From positions 287-64,286 of the forward strand of contig DFFG01000047.1 in assembly GCA_002368795.1 (NCBI GenBank): a stretch of 64,000 nucleotides of DNA, read 5' to 3'. The notes below the pieces were generated by a model that was not told the origin of the DNA, did no database searches, and was given only the letters and a program-made list of their open reading frames with translations. Source of the stretch: Eubacterium sp. UBA3782. GTDB taxonomy: Bacteria > Bacillota > Clostridia > Lachnospirales > Lachnospiraceae. Below, in pieces: positions 52,179-60,975 of this stretch. Each line of letters starts with the position of its first letter. Within the stretch, counting starts at the first letter, position 1. The position numbers were made by a program, and so were the translations under genes.

Positions 52179-52541
52179 TTGAAAAAAGGAACACTGCGCT
52201 GGTTTCTCGTACTGCAGGTGGCATTGCTGATCTATTCCACTTGCAGTATTTTTAACAAACTTGCATCGGGAGAGGCTTTCTTAAGCCCGCGGTTTATTCT
52301 GTTTTACGGCGGCGTGATCGTCGTTCTTGGGACCTATGCGATCCTGTGGCAGCAGGTGATCAAGCATATGCCCATGACGACTGCATATGCCAACAAAGGT
52401 ATCGCCGTTGTCTGGGGCATGGTCTTCGGAGCACTGATCTTCGGGGAGACGATCACACCCAGGCAGATCCTGGGTGCGGCAGTTGTCATCGCAGGGGTCA
52501 TCCTGTATGTTCTGGCGGACAGGGAGGTGACGGAAAAATGA
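52179..52541 (+). CDS. Small EmrE/ArnE-like membrane protein, subunit 1
   Basis: 120 residues, four membrane segments, SMR/EamA half-size transporter type. It starts with TTG at 52179, 12 nt after rffA. Segment LRWFLVLQVALLIYSTCSIF, then YANKGIAVVWGMVFGALIFG, match the EmrE-like plan. Together with the overlapping next gene it resembles the ArnE/ArnF heterodimer that flips undecaprenyl-phosphate aminoarabinose, which fits an aminosugar module (inference). Confidence 0.82.
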   Translation: MKKGTLRWFLVLQVALLIYSTCSIFNKLASGEAFLSPRFILFYGGVIVVLGTYAILWQQVIKHMPMTTAYANKGIAVVWGMVFGALIFGETITPRQILGAAVVIAGVILYVLADREVTEK

Positions 52542-52882
52542 TCAAGGTACTGCCCTATGTACTGATCTACCTTACGGGAGTTCTTCTGTCCGCGTTTTCC
52601 CAGGTGCTTCTGAAAAAGGAAGCGATGCGGGAGCATGCCGGTTTTCTTCAGGAGTATCTGAACCCTTCGGTGATCATCAGCTATATGATCTTCTTTGGCT
52701 GTACATTTCTGTCCATGCTGGCCTACCGGGGGATCCCCATGAACTGGGGACCGGTTCTGGAATCCTCGGGGTATCTTTTTGTTACCGTGCTGGGCGCGCT
52801 GTTTCTAAATGAAAAGGTCACCGGGAAGAAGGCAGCAGCGCTTGCGGTCATTGTCGCAGGCATTCTGATCTATGCACTTTAA
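52538..52882 (+). CDS. Small EmrE/ArnF-like membrane protein, subunit 2
   Basis: 114 residues, four membrane segments. The ATG at 52538 overlaps the previous stop (ATGA). Seen are YLTGVLLSAFSQVLLKKEAM, with the Gln/Lys-containing first helix as in ArnF, and LESSGYLFVTVLGALFLNEKVTGKK. Two adjacent, unlike SMR-type genes imply a heterodimer of opposite topology. Confidence 0.82.
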   Translation: MIKVLPYVLIYLTGVLLSAFSQVLLKKEAMREHAGFLQEYLNPSVIISYMIFFGCTFLSMLAYRGIPMNWGPVLESSGYLFVTVLGALFLNEKVTGKKAAALAVIVAGILIYAL

Positions 52883-52934
52883 GGGCATGCAGAAGCAGCG
52901 GATGGACAGCGGCCAAACAGGGAGGCAGATCAGA

Positions 52935-55043
52935 ATGGATTTCTTTCAAAAATGCAGCAAAAACAGGAGACTGGCCGGTCTCCTGTATCTTTGTATATTC
53001 CTGGCATTCTGTGTGCTTGCCATGATCGAGGGCCGGCTTTACCGCAGGGTCGAATTTACCGGTTATGAACAGGGCGTCCTGCAGAATCTGGAAGTACAGG
53101 ATGACGGATATCTGCGCATTACCGACCCCGATGCCAACTGGATCTTTCCGGATGTGCGTCTCTGGATGGATTCGGCAGAGGTCGATGTGGAGGACGTGGA
53201 TGGCGGCGGCGCCGCCCGCCTGTCGGTCCGGATCTATTACGATACCGGACGCGGATACAATGTAAATGATTCTGTCCTGACGATGATCTCCGGAAATGAC
53301 CGGGATACCTGGGACCGGGTCATGACCATCGGGAAGAGCGGCAGGATCGGCTCCTTCCGGCTGCAGTTTGGGATCGATGCGGACAAGGCGTTCAAGATCA
53401 GCCGGATCGTGATCAATCCTGCCGAGAGGGGATGGACCATATGGATGCTGGCTGTTATCCTTGCCGGCCTCTTTCTCGCGTATCTTGGCAGCCGCGGGAT
53501 CGGCGGCAGAAGGCAGCTGCCCTTTATGGCTGTTTCTGCGGTGCTCTGGCTGTTCTTTTTTCTGCAGGCATCCTCTTTCCGGCAGATCCTTCTGATCCAG
53601 CTGCTGGGTATTCTGCTGGTCCTGGCACAGCTGGTCCTGATCTTTGCCTTCCGTATGGATGAAAAACGGATCGGATGTGATGCATCCGCGGCAGCGGGAG
53701 AGGAGAAAAAATACCGGGCAGCGCTCCTTTTGCTGGTATTCTGTACGTACCTGATCTGGGCGTGTCATATTCCTTACATGGACGGGCCGGATGAATCGAT
53801 GCGCTATCTGGTGGTCGACTTTATCCGGACAACGGGACGGCTCCCCCGGGGCGACGACCCGGCGGTCCTGAATATGGTCTGGGGCACATCCTATGCCTTC
53901 AATCCGATCCTTCCCTATATTGCCGGCGGATGGCTGGCAAGGATAGCGGGCCTTTTCACCGAAAGTCAGACGGTATTCTGGACGATGGCAAAGCTGGTGA
54001 ATGTGATCAACGGGACCCTGCTGGTATACTGGTGCGACCGCCTTTCGGCGATTCTGTTTCCGGACAGCCGTGCCCGCTTCCTGTTTCCTGCGCTTGCCGC
54101 CTTCTGGCCTCAGATGGCTTACATGGCCATCTATGTCAATACAGATTCGCTGGCGCTGATGTCCTCTGCCATGATCCTGTATTTCTGGGCAAGAGGGATA
54201 CAGACCGGATGGACAGTGCCAGGCTGCACAGGCCTTGGCATCGGCATCGGGCTTTGTGCCATGTCCTATTACAATGCGTATGGGTATATCCTTCTGAGCA
54301 TTCCGCTGTTCTATTACAGCCTGTGGAGAGCCAAAAAGGATAAGCAGGACATCCTTAAGAACACCGTGATCGTATCCGGCCTTGCACTGGCCATCGGCGG
54401 ATGGTGGTTTGTCCGCAACGCGATTCTTTACAATGGTGATTTTCTGGCACGGAATGCTTCAAGAGAGTGCTCGGAGGCCAACGCCCTTCCCGAATTCAAA
54501 CCTTCGCTGAAGTGGACCTGGAGAGGCTCGGGACGTTCGCCGCTGGATATGCTGACAGAGTCTGATTATGTGAAGCAGACGGGAAAAAGCTTTATCGGTG
54601 CCTTTGGTCAGATGAATATCATGCTGCATGACAGCCAGTATTATTTCTTTGCTTTTGTCCTGAATCTGGGATTTGTGCTGTTTATTGCTGCGCTGATCCA
54701 TTTCCTGAGAAAAAGAAAGAAGGGAGATGGACAGAAGCAGGAGCTGACCGACCGCGTTTTTTATTACGGGATCCTGTTTGCAGCGGCAGGCATTGCAGGA
54801 GGCCTGGCCTTCTGGTATGCCTATGCATCCGATTACCAGCCCCAGGGCAGATACTGGCTTCCCTGCTTCCTGCCTGCGGCCATTTTTGCCTGCACGGGCT
54901 ATGACCGGGCGGAAAAATGGGCATATGCCGGGGGAGAACGAAAGGGGAATACCGCAGCCTGTATCAGCGTTGTCCTGTCTCTTTCGGTATTTTTTGTGTT
55001 CATAGCGGCTGTGTTTGGCATTGCATTCACATACTATGGATGA
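52935..55043 (+). CDS. Large GT-C-like membrane glycosyltransferase (DUF2142-like)
   Basis: About 702 residues with a first membrane segment, an external beta-rich domain (about 30-155), and some 12 further segments. The motif HIPYMDGPDESMRYL is the PDE-type acidic site of DUF2142/GT-C proteins, in the first large external loop. It should use a lipid-linked sugar outside the membrane, plausibly the amino sugar flipped by the preceding pair. ATG 52935 is preferred because GGAGG (52921-52925) is 9 nt upstream; the frame is open from 52872 and overlaps the previous gene. Confidence 0.82.
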   Translation: MDFFQKCSKNRRLAGLLYLCIFLAFCVLAMIEGRLYRRVEFTGYEQGVLQNLEVQDDGYLRITDPDANWIFPDVRLWMDSAEVDVEDVDGGGAARLSVRIYYDTGRGYNVNDSVLTMISGNDRDTWDRVMTIGKSGRIGSFRLQFGIDADKAFKISRIVINPAERGWTIWMLAVILAGLFLAYLGSRGIGGRRQLPFMAVSAVLWLFFFLQASSFRQILLIQLLGILLVLAQLVLIFAFRMDEKRIGCDASAAAGEEKKYRAALLLLVFCTYLIWACHIPYMDGPDESMRYLVVDFIRTTGRLPRGDDPAVLNMVWGTSYAFNPILPYIAGGWLARIAGLFTESQTVFWTMAKLVNVINGTLLVYWCDRLSAILFPDSRARFLFPALAAFWPQMAYMAIYVNTDSLALMSSAMILYFWARGIQTGWTVPGCTGLGIGIGLCAMSYYNAYGYILLSIPLFYYSLWRAKKDKQDILKNTVIVSGLALAIGGWWFVRNAILYNGDFLARNASRECSEANALPEFKPSLKWTWRGSGRSPLDMLTESDYVKQTGKSFIGAFGQMNIMLHDSQYYFFAFVLNLGFVLFIAALIHFLRKRKKGDGQKQELTDRVFYYGILFAAAGIAGGLAFWYAYASDYQPQGRYWLPCFLPAAIFACTGYDRAEKWAYAGGERKGNTAACISVVLSLSVFFVFIAAVFGIAFTYYG

Positions 55044-55111
55044 TTTTCTTTCTGAGTATATTTGTACCTCCGTATTAGTTAAAATTAGACTGGAATTACC
55101 GGTTTGTTCTG

Positions 55112-55120
55112 TGTTATAGT
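55112..55120 (+). promoter_or_regulatory. Probable extended -10 promoter of the second ChW transpeptidase gene
   Basis: TGTTATAGT gives an extended -10 (TG-n-TATAGT) 39 nt ahead of the ATG in an AT-rich stretch; no good -35. Confidence 0.5.
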
Positions 55121-55158
55121 CTTAGCGTAAAGTAGAATCAGTATAGTGGGGTAATCTC

Positions 55159-57492
55159 ATGAAATATAAGACAAGGATGTTTACGGCGATCCTTTTATCC
55201 GTATTCCTGTGCATGACCTCTATGCCTCAGGCCGGTGAGCTCAGCTTTTCGAATACGGAGACAGCAAATCTGGCAGCGGAAAATGGTTCGGCTGCTTCTT
55301 TTGCTGCAGAGGAGGCAGATGACACTGCAGCTTTTTCTGCAGATTCATCCATTCTTCCGGAAGCACCGGTGACGGAGAACGGCAGTGAAGATGCCGCAGA
55401 GAAGACAAATAGCGAAGATATCCCCCAGGATGTTTCGGAGGGAACGGAAGTACAGCCCTCTGAGACGGTTCCGGAAGCGGATCCTATGCCGGAAGCAGAC
55501 CCGGCCGAGGTCGTTCCTTCTGCGGAGCCGGAGATCGTTGCTGGAGAGGCGGAGCCTTCCGAAGTACAGGATACTGCAGATACCGTGATCATCGAGGATG
55601 TTGTCCTTGAGGAGGAGTCTGTGTCCGGCGATCCCAAGGATGCATCCGAAAGCGATATGCCGGTCCTCAAATATACGGTATATCAGGGCGGGGCTTATCA
55701 GTCCTACGTCAAATCTGGTGCAGCCGGATCACCTTCTGCCTCTGCCTCTGTCCAGGGTATCCGCGTAAAGCTGGAAAAGATTCCAGAGGGAGTAGATCTG
55801 GGAGTCAGCTACAGGGTCAAATATAATGGCAAAAGCTGGTCTGCTCTCCGTACTTCCGGAGCTGCTGCGGGCAGCAACAGCAATACCGTAGAAGCCGTCG
55901 AGGTGTCACTGACCGGTGCAGATGCAGCCAATTATATCCTTTACTATACCACCTATGTGGATGGCAAAGGCTGGATGGCCTGGACCAATACGTCTCTGTC
56001 TACCCGCTATTCCGGGTCTATGGGCTATGGTTATGATATCAAGGGCCTTCAGATGGTGTTGGCAAAGAAGGGGGATGCAAAGCCTGCAGCGGCCGGCTCC
56101 ATCACTACAGCCTGCTATAGAAAAGGACCGTCAGTATTTTACAAGACCTACCTGACCTCTGGCGGATGGACCGACTATCAGAAGAACGGTTACCGCTCAG
56201 GTGTTTCCGGCAAAAAAGTGGGAGCCATCAAGGTCAAGATCACATCCGGCTATGATCTGGGTATCCAGTACCGGGTCAAGATGCAGGGCGGCAGCTGGAC
56301 GGACTATGTGGCCAACGATAGAGCCTCCGGAAGTGCGTCCCAGGGCAAGGCAATCGAATCGCTGAAGATGCAGCTGACGGGTGCAGACAAGAGTAAATAT
56401 GATCTCTACTACTGTGTACTGATAAAGGATCTGGGCTGGAGCGCCTGGGCAAAGAATAATGCCATTGCGGGCAGTGCAGGACTCTCCAAGCCCATTGCAG
56501 CCATCCGTGTAAAGGTGGTTAAGAAGGGCAGCGATGCCCCGGCAAATCTTGGATATCTGATCAAGGCCAGGATTACAGCATCTGACAGTATGGTAACCTA
56601 CCGTGAAGCAGTCAGCAGCGGCTCCTGGTCCGGATGGAAGTCGGATGGCGTGACGGCAGGTTCCACTTCCAAGGGATACCATGCTGACGGATTCCAGATC
56701 AAGCTGGTGGATCAGCCTTATACGGGAAATATCAGCTATGCTGTATACAATTCCAGCTCCGGCTGGTCCAAGACCGTGAGCAACGGAACTGCCGCAGGCG
56801 GGCTTAAGGCCGCGGGTTATATCGAACGTATCCGGATCAAACTTACCGGTAAAATGAATGAGAAATACAGTGTGTTCTACCGCGTACACACCATCAACAT
56901 GGGATGGTCCGGCTGGGCAGCCAACTGGGAGATGTGCGGCACGACCGACATGAAGATGAAGATCGACGCGGTGCAGGTCATCGTCAAGGTCAGGGGCACG
57001 GGCAGACCAGGTTCCTCTGATTATTCATATGTTGTCGGGACGGCACCATCGACCCGGACTGCAATTATGAAGGAGATGACGGCCAAGGCACAGAACTACA
57101 GCAGCCCGACCAGATACCTGGCGCTGGTGGACAAATCCGCCTGCCGTGTCTGCATCTTCTATGGGAAAAAGGGCGCATGGTCCCTTATCCGCACCTACAG
57201 CTGTGCGATCGGAAATGTTAATGAGGAGACCATTGAGGGCGATTTCCAGGTGAGCTGGAGAGTCGTGTACTTTGATACCGGCTGGGATGCCCGCGCCTGG
57301 TATGCGACGCATATCACCAGCGGCAATCTGTTCCATTCGATCCTGTACTACAGGGATCCGGAACCGGTGCACGTGAAAAACCCGTCGACCTACGGAAAGA
57401 TATCCAGCGGATGTATCCGGGGAACTTTGGAAGACGCGAAATGGGTATATGACAACTTTAAATGGGATTCCAGAGTCCTGATCTATCATTAG
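55159..57492 (+). CDS. Secreted ChW-repeat protein with C-terminal L,D-transpeptidase domain, paralogue 2
   Basis: 777 residues with the same plan as the 48687 protein: signal peptide (about 1-26), Glu/Ala/Ser/Pro-rich linker to about 165, nine ChW-like repeats in three groups of three (near 168, 324 and 468; cores such as GKGWMAWTN and DLGWSAWAKNN), then YkuD from about 650 with HSILYY and the catalytic SSGCIRG. The repeats differ in sequence but keep order, including a Cys in the ninth repeat of each protein (ARCGS, EMCGT). The two genes bracket the aminosugar module. Confidence 0.9.
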   Translation: MKYKTRMFTAILLSVFLCMTSMPQAGELSFSNTETANLAAENGSAASFAAEEADDTAAFSADSSILPEAPVTENGSEDAAEKTNSEDIPQDVSEGTEVQPSETVPEADPMPEADPAEVVPSAEPEIVAGEAEPSEVQDTADTVIIEDVVLEEESVSGDPKDASESDMPVLKYTVYQGGAYQSYVKSGAAGSPSASASVQGIRVKLEKIPEGVDLGVSYRVKYNGKSWSALRTSGAAAGSNSNTVEAVEVSLTGADAANYILYYTTYVDGKGWMAWTNTSLSTRYSGSMGYGYDIKGLQMVLAKKGDAKPAAAGSITTACYRKGPSVFYKTYLTSGGWTDYQKNGYRSGVSGKKVGAIKVKITSGYDLGIQYRVKMQGGSWTDYVANDRASGSASQGKAIESLKMQLTGADKSKYDLYYCVLIKDLGWSAWAKNNAIAGSAGLSKPIAAIRVKVVKKGSDAPANLGYLIKARITASDSMVTYREAVSSGSWSGWKSDGVTAGSTSKGYHADGFQIKLVDQPYTGNISYAVYNSSSGWSKTVSNGTAAGGLKAAGYIERIRIKLTGKMNEKYSVFYRVHTINMGWSGWAANWEMCGTTDMKMKIDAVQVIVKVRGTGRPGSSDYSYVVGTAPSTRTAIMKEMTAKAQNYSSPTRYLALVDKSACRVCIFYGKKGAWSLIRTYSCAIGNVNEETIEGDFQVSWRVVYFDTGWDARAWYATHITSGNLFHSILYYRDPEPVHVKNPSTYGKISSGCIRGTLEDAKWVYDNFKWDSRVLIYH

Positions 57493-57516
57493 AGGACGGA
57501 TTGTGAAACATGAGGG

Positions 57517-57560
57517 GGAGAGGCCGTTGCATAAGCGACGGTCTCTTCTCTGTATTTCCG
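57517..57560 (+). terminator. Terminator after the second ChW transpeptidase gene
   Basis: The stem 57517-57530 pairs with 57535-57548 around an ATAA loop, with three G-U pairs (core GGCCGTTGC with GCGACGGTC), followed by a pyrimidine-rich tail with only short T runs. Confidence 0.6.
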
Positions 57561-57643
57561 ATCACATGGGAGGCCGCCAGGCAGAGTCGGGGGAAATACC
57601 CTTTTCTTAAACAGACCCTTCAGCTGTCGGTCATAGATAGTAT

Positions 57644-57672
57644 TTCACAGATCTGGTAAAGTCGTGTATAAT
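57644..57672 (+). promoter_or_regulatory. Strong sigma-A-type promoter of the TupA-like ATP-grasp operon
   Basis: TTCACA (57644-57649), 17-bp spacer, perfect TATAAT (57667-57672). It starts a new transcript running to the right edge. Confidence 0.75.
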
Positions 57673-57698
57673 AGATAAGATATAGTGGCGATCCTATT

Positions 57699-58625
57699 AT
57701 GATTGGAGTGAATGGTTTGAGCGGTAAAAGCGAGAATTTTTATATCAGCTGGCTGAAATTTCTGTACCATTACAAGCTTCGGGCGATCCTTCTGGGAGAC
57801 CGCAGAAGGACGGAGCGGATGTATGAGCGCATCTTCGGGAAAAAGCCGGATCTGGATCATCCAAAAACGATGAACGAGAAGATCTGCTGGCTGAAGCTGA
57901 ATGATCACAAGGATATCTATACGCTTCTGGCAGATAAGTACCGGGTAAGAGAATACTATAAGGAGCATTTCGGGGAGGAATATCTGGTCCCGCTGGTCTG
58001 GAAAACGGACCGCTGGCAGGATGTCAAAAAAGAAAACATGCCGGATTATCCCTTCGTCATCAAGGCGAATACCGGGGCCGGAACCTGGCGGATCATCCGG
58101 GACCGGAATGAGGTGGATTATGCGGAGCTTCGCAATGAATGCCGCAAGTGGATGCACCTGAACCAGTATTACCGTACCCAGGAATGGCAGTACAAAAACA
58201 TAAAGCCCTGCATCATCGTGGAAAAGCTGATCACAGATTCACAGGGCAGGGTACCGCAGGATATAAAGCTGCATTATTTCAACGGGAAGCTGGAATTCAT
58301 CTACTGTGTCGTGGACCGCGAGGGAGATGCGTACCGTGCGCTGTTTACCCCGGAATGGGAGCTGCTTCCCTTCCAGTGGGTATCGGATAAGAAATACAAA
58401 AAGATCGACAAGCCGATCACGGAGCCGCGCCCGGTCATGCTGGACAAGATGATCGAGATCGGCAACGAGATGGCAAAGGATTTTAAATATCTGCGGATGG
58501 ATTTTTATGCCTGCGAGGACAAAATGTACATCGGTGAGACGACGCTTTATCACGGTGCCGGGTACAACCGTTTCCATCCGGCAGAATATGACTGGATCTG
58601 CGGAGAAAGGCTGAAACTGAAATGA
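57699..58625 (+). CDS. TupA-like ATP-grasp protein
   Basis: 308 residues. It matches the TupA-type ATP-grasp family of glycan loci: HPKTMNEKICWLKLNDH, DKYRVREYYKEHFGEEYLVP, FVIKANTGAGTWRII, IVEKLI, QDIKLHYFNGKLEFIYCVVD and MRMDFYACEDKMYIGETT-like LRMDFYACEDKMYIGE. TupA is linked to teichuronopeptide synthesis, so it may join an amino acid to a sugar acid. Two starts are possible: ATG 57699 without a ribosome binding site, or TTG 57717 with GGAG 8 nt upstream, which I find the more likely. Overlaps the next gene by ATGA. Confidence 0.88.
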   Translation: MIGVNGLSGKSENFYISWLKFLYHYKLRAILLGDRRRTERMYERIFGKKPDLDHPKTMNEKICWLKLNDHKDIYTLLADKYRVREYYKEHFGEEYLVPLVWKTDRWQDVKKENMPDYPFVIKANTGAGTWRIIRDRNEVDYAELRNECRKWMHLNQYYRTQEWQYKNIKPCIIVEKLITDSQGRVPQDIKLHYFNGKLEFIYCVVDREGDAYRALFTPEWELLPFQWVSDKKYKKIDKPITEPRPVMLDKMIEIGNEMAKDFKYLRMDFYACEDKMYIGETTLYHGAGYNRFHPAEYDWICGERLKLK

Positions 58626-59761
58626 GACTGTTCATTGGCGGTGATTTTGCTCCAACAAACTTTAACATAGAGGATTTCCGGCGAGGGGACGGGACGAAGC
58701 TGTATACGGACGAGCTGATGGCTTATCTGGACAGCTTTGATTACCGGATCTACGATTTTGAATGTGTTTTTGAGGGCTGCGGGGAGCCGATCGCAAAGTA
58801 TGGTCCCTTCCTGTCTGCACCGGAGGAGACCATGCCGGGCATTTTAAGGGCGAAGCCGGATCTGATGGCACTTGCCAACAACCATGCCGGGAATCTTGGC
58901 GAGGAAGGTGTGCTCCATACCGTCGGGATATTTGAGAAGTACGGGATCGCCTGTGTCGGTGCTGGGACAGCCGCGGATGCCGGGAAGCCATATGTGATCG
59001 AAAAAGAAGGCCTGAGGGTAGGCGTCTATGCCTGTGCGGAGCATGAGTTTACCTATGCTGCAGACGGAAAAGGCGGCGTAAATGCCTATGACCCGTTGGA
59101 GACCTTTGATGCCATACGGGAGCTGAAGGCCAGCTGTGATGCAGTGATCGTGCTGTACCATGGCGGCATTCTGGACTGGCGCTATCCCTCTCCCATGGAA
59201 CGGCGTGTGCTCCGCAAGATGGCGGACTGCGGCGCGGATCTGGTGGTCGGCCAGCATACCCACTGCATCGGCTGCATGGAGGAGTATCATGGCAGCACCA
59301 TTGTCTACGGACAGGGTGATTTCCTTTTTGCCAGACCGACAAGGAATGACCTTCGGTATTCCGGTCTGCTGATCGAGGCAGAAGTGACAGGCAGCGGGGT
59401 CCAGGTAAGCTTCAATGTCCGCGTAAAGCCGCAGGATACCATCCGCCTCGCAGACCCGGAGGAAAAGGAACAGATCCTGAAGGATTTCCGGGAAAGAAGT
59501 GAGCAGATCCAGAGGGAACGCTTCCTGGAGGCAAACTTCGAGCGGTACGTGGACAAGCGGGCAGCAGGCTTCAACAGTGCTCTGGCCGGAAGCAGCATGG
59601 CCGGAAAGGTCCTGAACCGGCTGAGCGGGAGACGGTACAAGAACCAGTGGATCGACGGACATATGTCAGAGGAGGATGTTTTGAAGCTAGTAAACTTCCT
59701 TGACTGTGAGACCCACAGAGAGACCTTCCTGCACTATCTGAAGCGGAAGGCAGAGAGGTAA
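58622..59761 (+). CDS. CapA family protein, cytoplasmic form
   Basis: 379 residues, no signal peptide or membrane segment, unlike the membrane-anchored CapA at 4727. PGA_cap motifs: RLFIGGDFAPT, YDFECVFEG, LMALANNHAGNLGEEG, VLYHGGILDW, ADLVVGQHTHCIG and VYGQGDFLFA. The metal ligands (D, NNH, H, HTH) are in place. Such CapA proteins often sit beside ATP-grasp proteins and probably hydrolyse or form an amide or phosphoester on a polymer. It overlaps the TupA-like gene by ATGA. Confidence 0.88.
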   Translation: MRLFIGGDFAPTNFNIEDFRRGDGTKLYTDELMAYLDSFDYRIYDFECVFEGCGEPIAKYGPFLSAPEETMPGILRAKPDLMALANNHAGNLGEEGVLHTVGIFEKYGIACVGAGTAADAGKPYVIEKEGLRVGVYACAEHEFTYAADGKGGVNAYDPLETFDAIRELKASCDAVIVLYHGGILDWRYPSPMERRVLRKMADCGADLVVGQHTHCIGCMEEYHGSTIVYGQGDFLFARPTRNDLRYSGLLIEAEVTGSGVQVSFNVRVKPQDTIRLADPEEKEQILKDFRERSEQIQRERFLEANFERYVDKRAAGFNSALAGSSMAGKVLNRLSGRRYKNQWIDGHMSEEDVLKLVNFLDCETHRETFLHYLKRKAER

Positions 59762-59765
59762 AAGG

Positions 59766-60968
59766 ATGCTGACCGAAAAGACAGGAAAAAGCTGTACCGG
59801 CTGCGGAGCCTGCGCGGTCATTTGTCCGAAGAAAGCGATCCGCATGGAGGATACAAAGGAAGGTTACTGCATGCCTTTTGTCGATCCGGAGTGCTGCGTA
59901 TCCTGCGGACTGTGTGAGAAGACCTGCCCGGAGCTGTCCCCGGTAGTCCTCCGTACCCCGCAGGAGGTTTATGCAGCTGCGGCTGTGGAAGATGATGTCC
60001 TAAAAACGGCTGCATCCGGCGGTGTATTCACCGCTCTGGCGAAGAACTTTCTGGAGGCGGGCGGCCTCGCGGCGGGCTGCGTCATGGACCTGGAGGATTC
60101 CAGAGCCCGGGTGCACCACATACTGGCCGCAGAGGAAAGGGATCTCGCACGGATCTCCGGTTCCAAGTATGCCCAGAGTGATTCCAGGGAGGCTTACCGG
60201 GAGATCGGGGAAGCCCTGAAGGAGGGAAAAAAGATCCTGTACAGTTCCCTTCCCTGCCAGTGTGCCGGACTGCTCCGGTACCTGGAGGAAAAAGGCATCT
60301 CCCGGGACGGACTGTATGTGATTGATATCGCCTGCCATGGCACGAACGGGCAGAACGTCCTGAATCAGTACCTGGCCTATCTTTCTGAGAAGCATCATGG
60401 AGAGATCACCGGCTACTGCTTCCGGGACAAGGAGAGAAGCTATCAGTATTCACCGAAGTTCTGTGTTAAAAAGGGAAAAAAGGAGCAGTGGATTAAGCTT
60501 ACTTTGAATGAAGAGGGGTACTGGTACCTCTTCCAGCGGTCAAAGCTGAACCGGGACAGCTGCTTTTCCTGCCGGTATTCTGCACCGGAACGCTGCGGTG
60601 ATCTGACCATCGGAGATTACTGGGGCATTGAGGATGCGCATCCCGAGCTCCTGGCCCAGAACGGCGGCCTGATGGAACGGAGAAAGGGCATCTCCTTTGT
60701 CACGGCAAACACAGAGGCGGGCAGGCAGCTGCTGTCTGACTTTGGCAGAGAACTGATGCTCTTCACTTCAGATTACAGGAAGGTCCTGGTGAGGGGGGAT
60801 TCCCTGAAGGCACCTTCTCCGGTCCCGGAGGACCGTTTGGCGGTGCTGAATCTTTTTGAAACCGGAGATTTCGGAAAACTTGCCCGCTATGCCAGGCAGC
60901 AGCAGGGCACCGGGTATTACAAATCGATCCTTAAGGAGAACATGAAGGCGGAAAATCCTTTCCGCTGA
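59766..60968 (+). CDS. Coenzyme F420 hydrogenase/dehydrogenase beta-subunit family protein with 4Fe-4S ferredoxin domain
   Basis: 400 residues. Two CxxCxxCxxxCP clusters near the N-terminus (CTGCGACAVICPKKAI and CCVSCGLCEKTCPEL) bind 4Fe-4S clusters. The FrhB-like part follows with KTAASGGVFTALAKNFL, GSKYAQSD, LYSSLPCQCAGLLRYL, DIACHG and CGDLTIGDYWGI. In glycan loci this family accompanies polysaccharide pyruvyl transferases and probably does a flavin-dependent redox step on a sugar or lipid. No pyruvyl transferase is visible before the window ends. Confidence 0.9.
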   Translation: MLTEKTGKSCTGCGACAVICPKKAIRMEDTKEGYCMPFVDPECCVSCGLCEKTCPELSPVVLRTPQEVYAAAAVEDDVLKTAASGGVFTALAKNFLEAGGLAAGCVMDLEDSRARVHHILAAEERDLARISGSKYAQSDSREAYREIGEALKEGKKILYSSLPCQCAGLLRYLEEKGISRDGLYVIDIACHGTNGQNVLNQYLAYLSEKHHGEITGYCFRDKERSYQYSPKFCVKKGKKEQWIKLTLNEEGYWYLFQRSKLNRDSCFSCRYSAPERCGDLTIGDYWGIEDAHPELLAQNGGLMERRKGISFVTANTEAGRQLLSDFGRELMLFTSDYRKVLVRGDSLKAPSPVPEDRLAVLNLFETGDFGKLARYARQQQGTGYYKSILKENMKAENPFR

Positions 60969-60975
60969 TAATCTT

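Noticed and set aside
49213..57000. CRISPR-like or DNA-level tandem repeats
   Set aside because: The periodicity is at the protein level (ChW-like repeats); the DNA units are too divergent and have no spacers.
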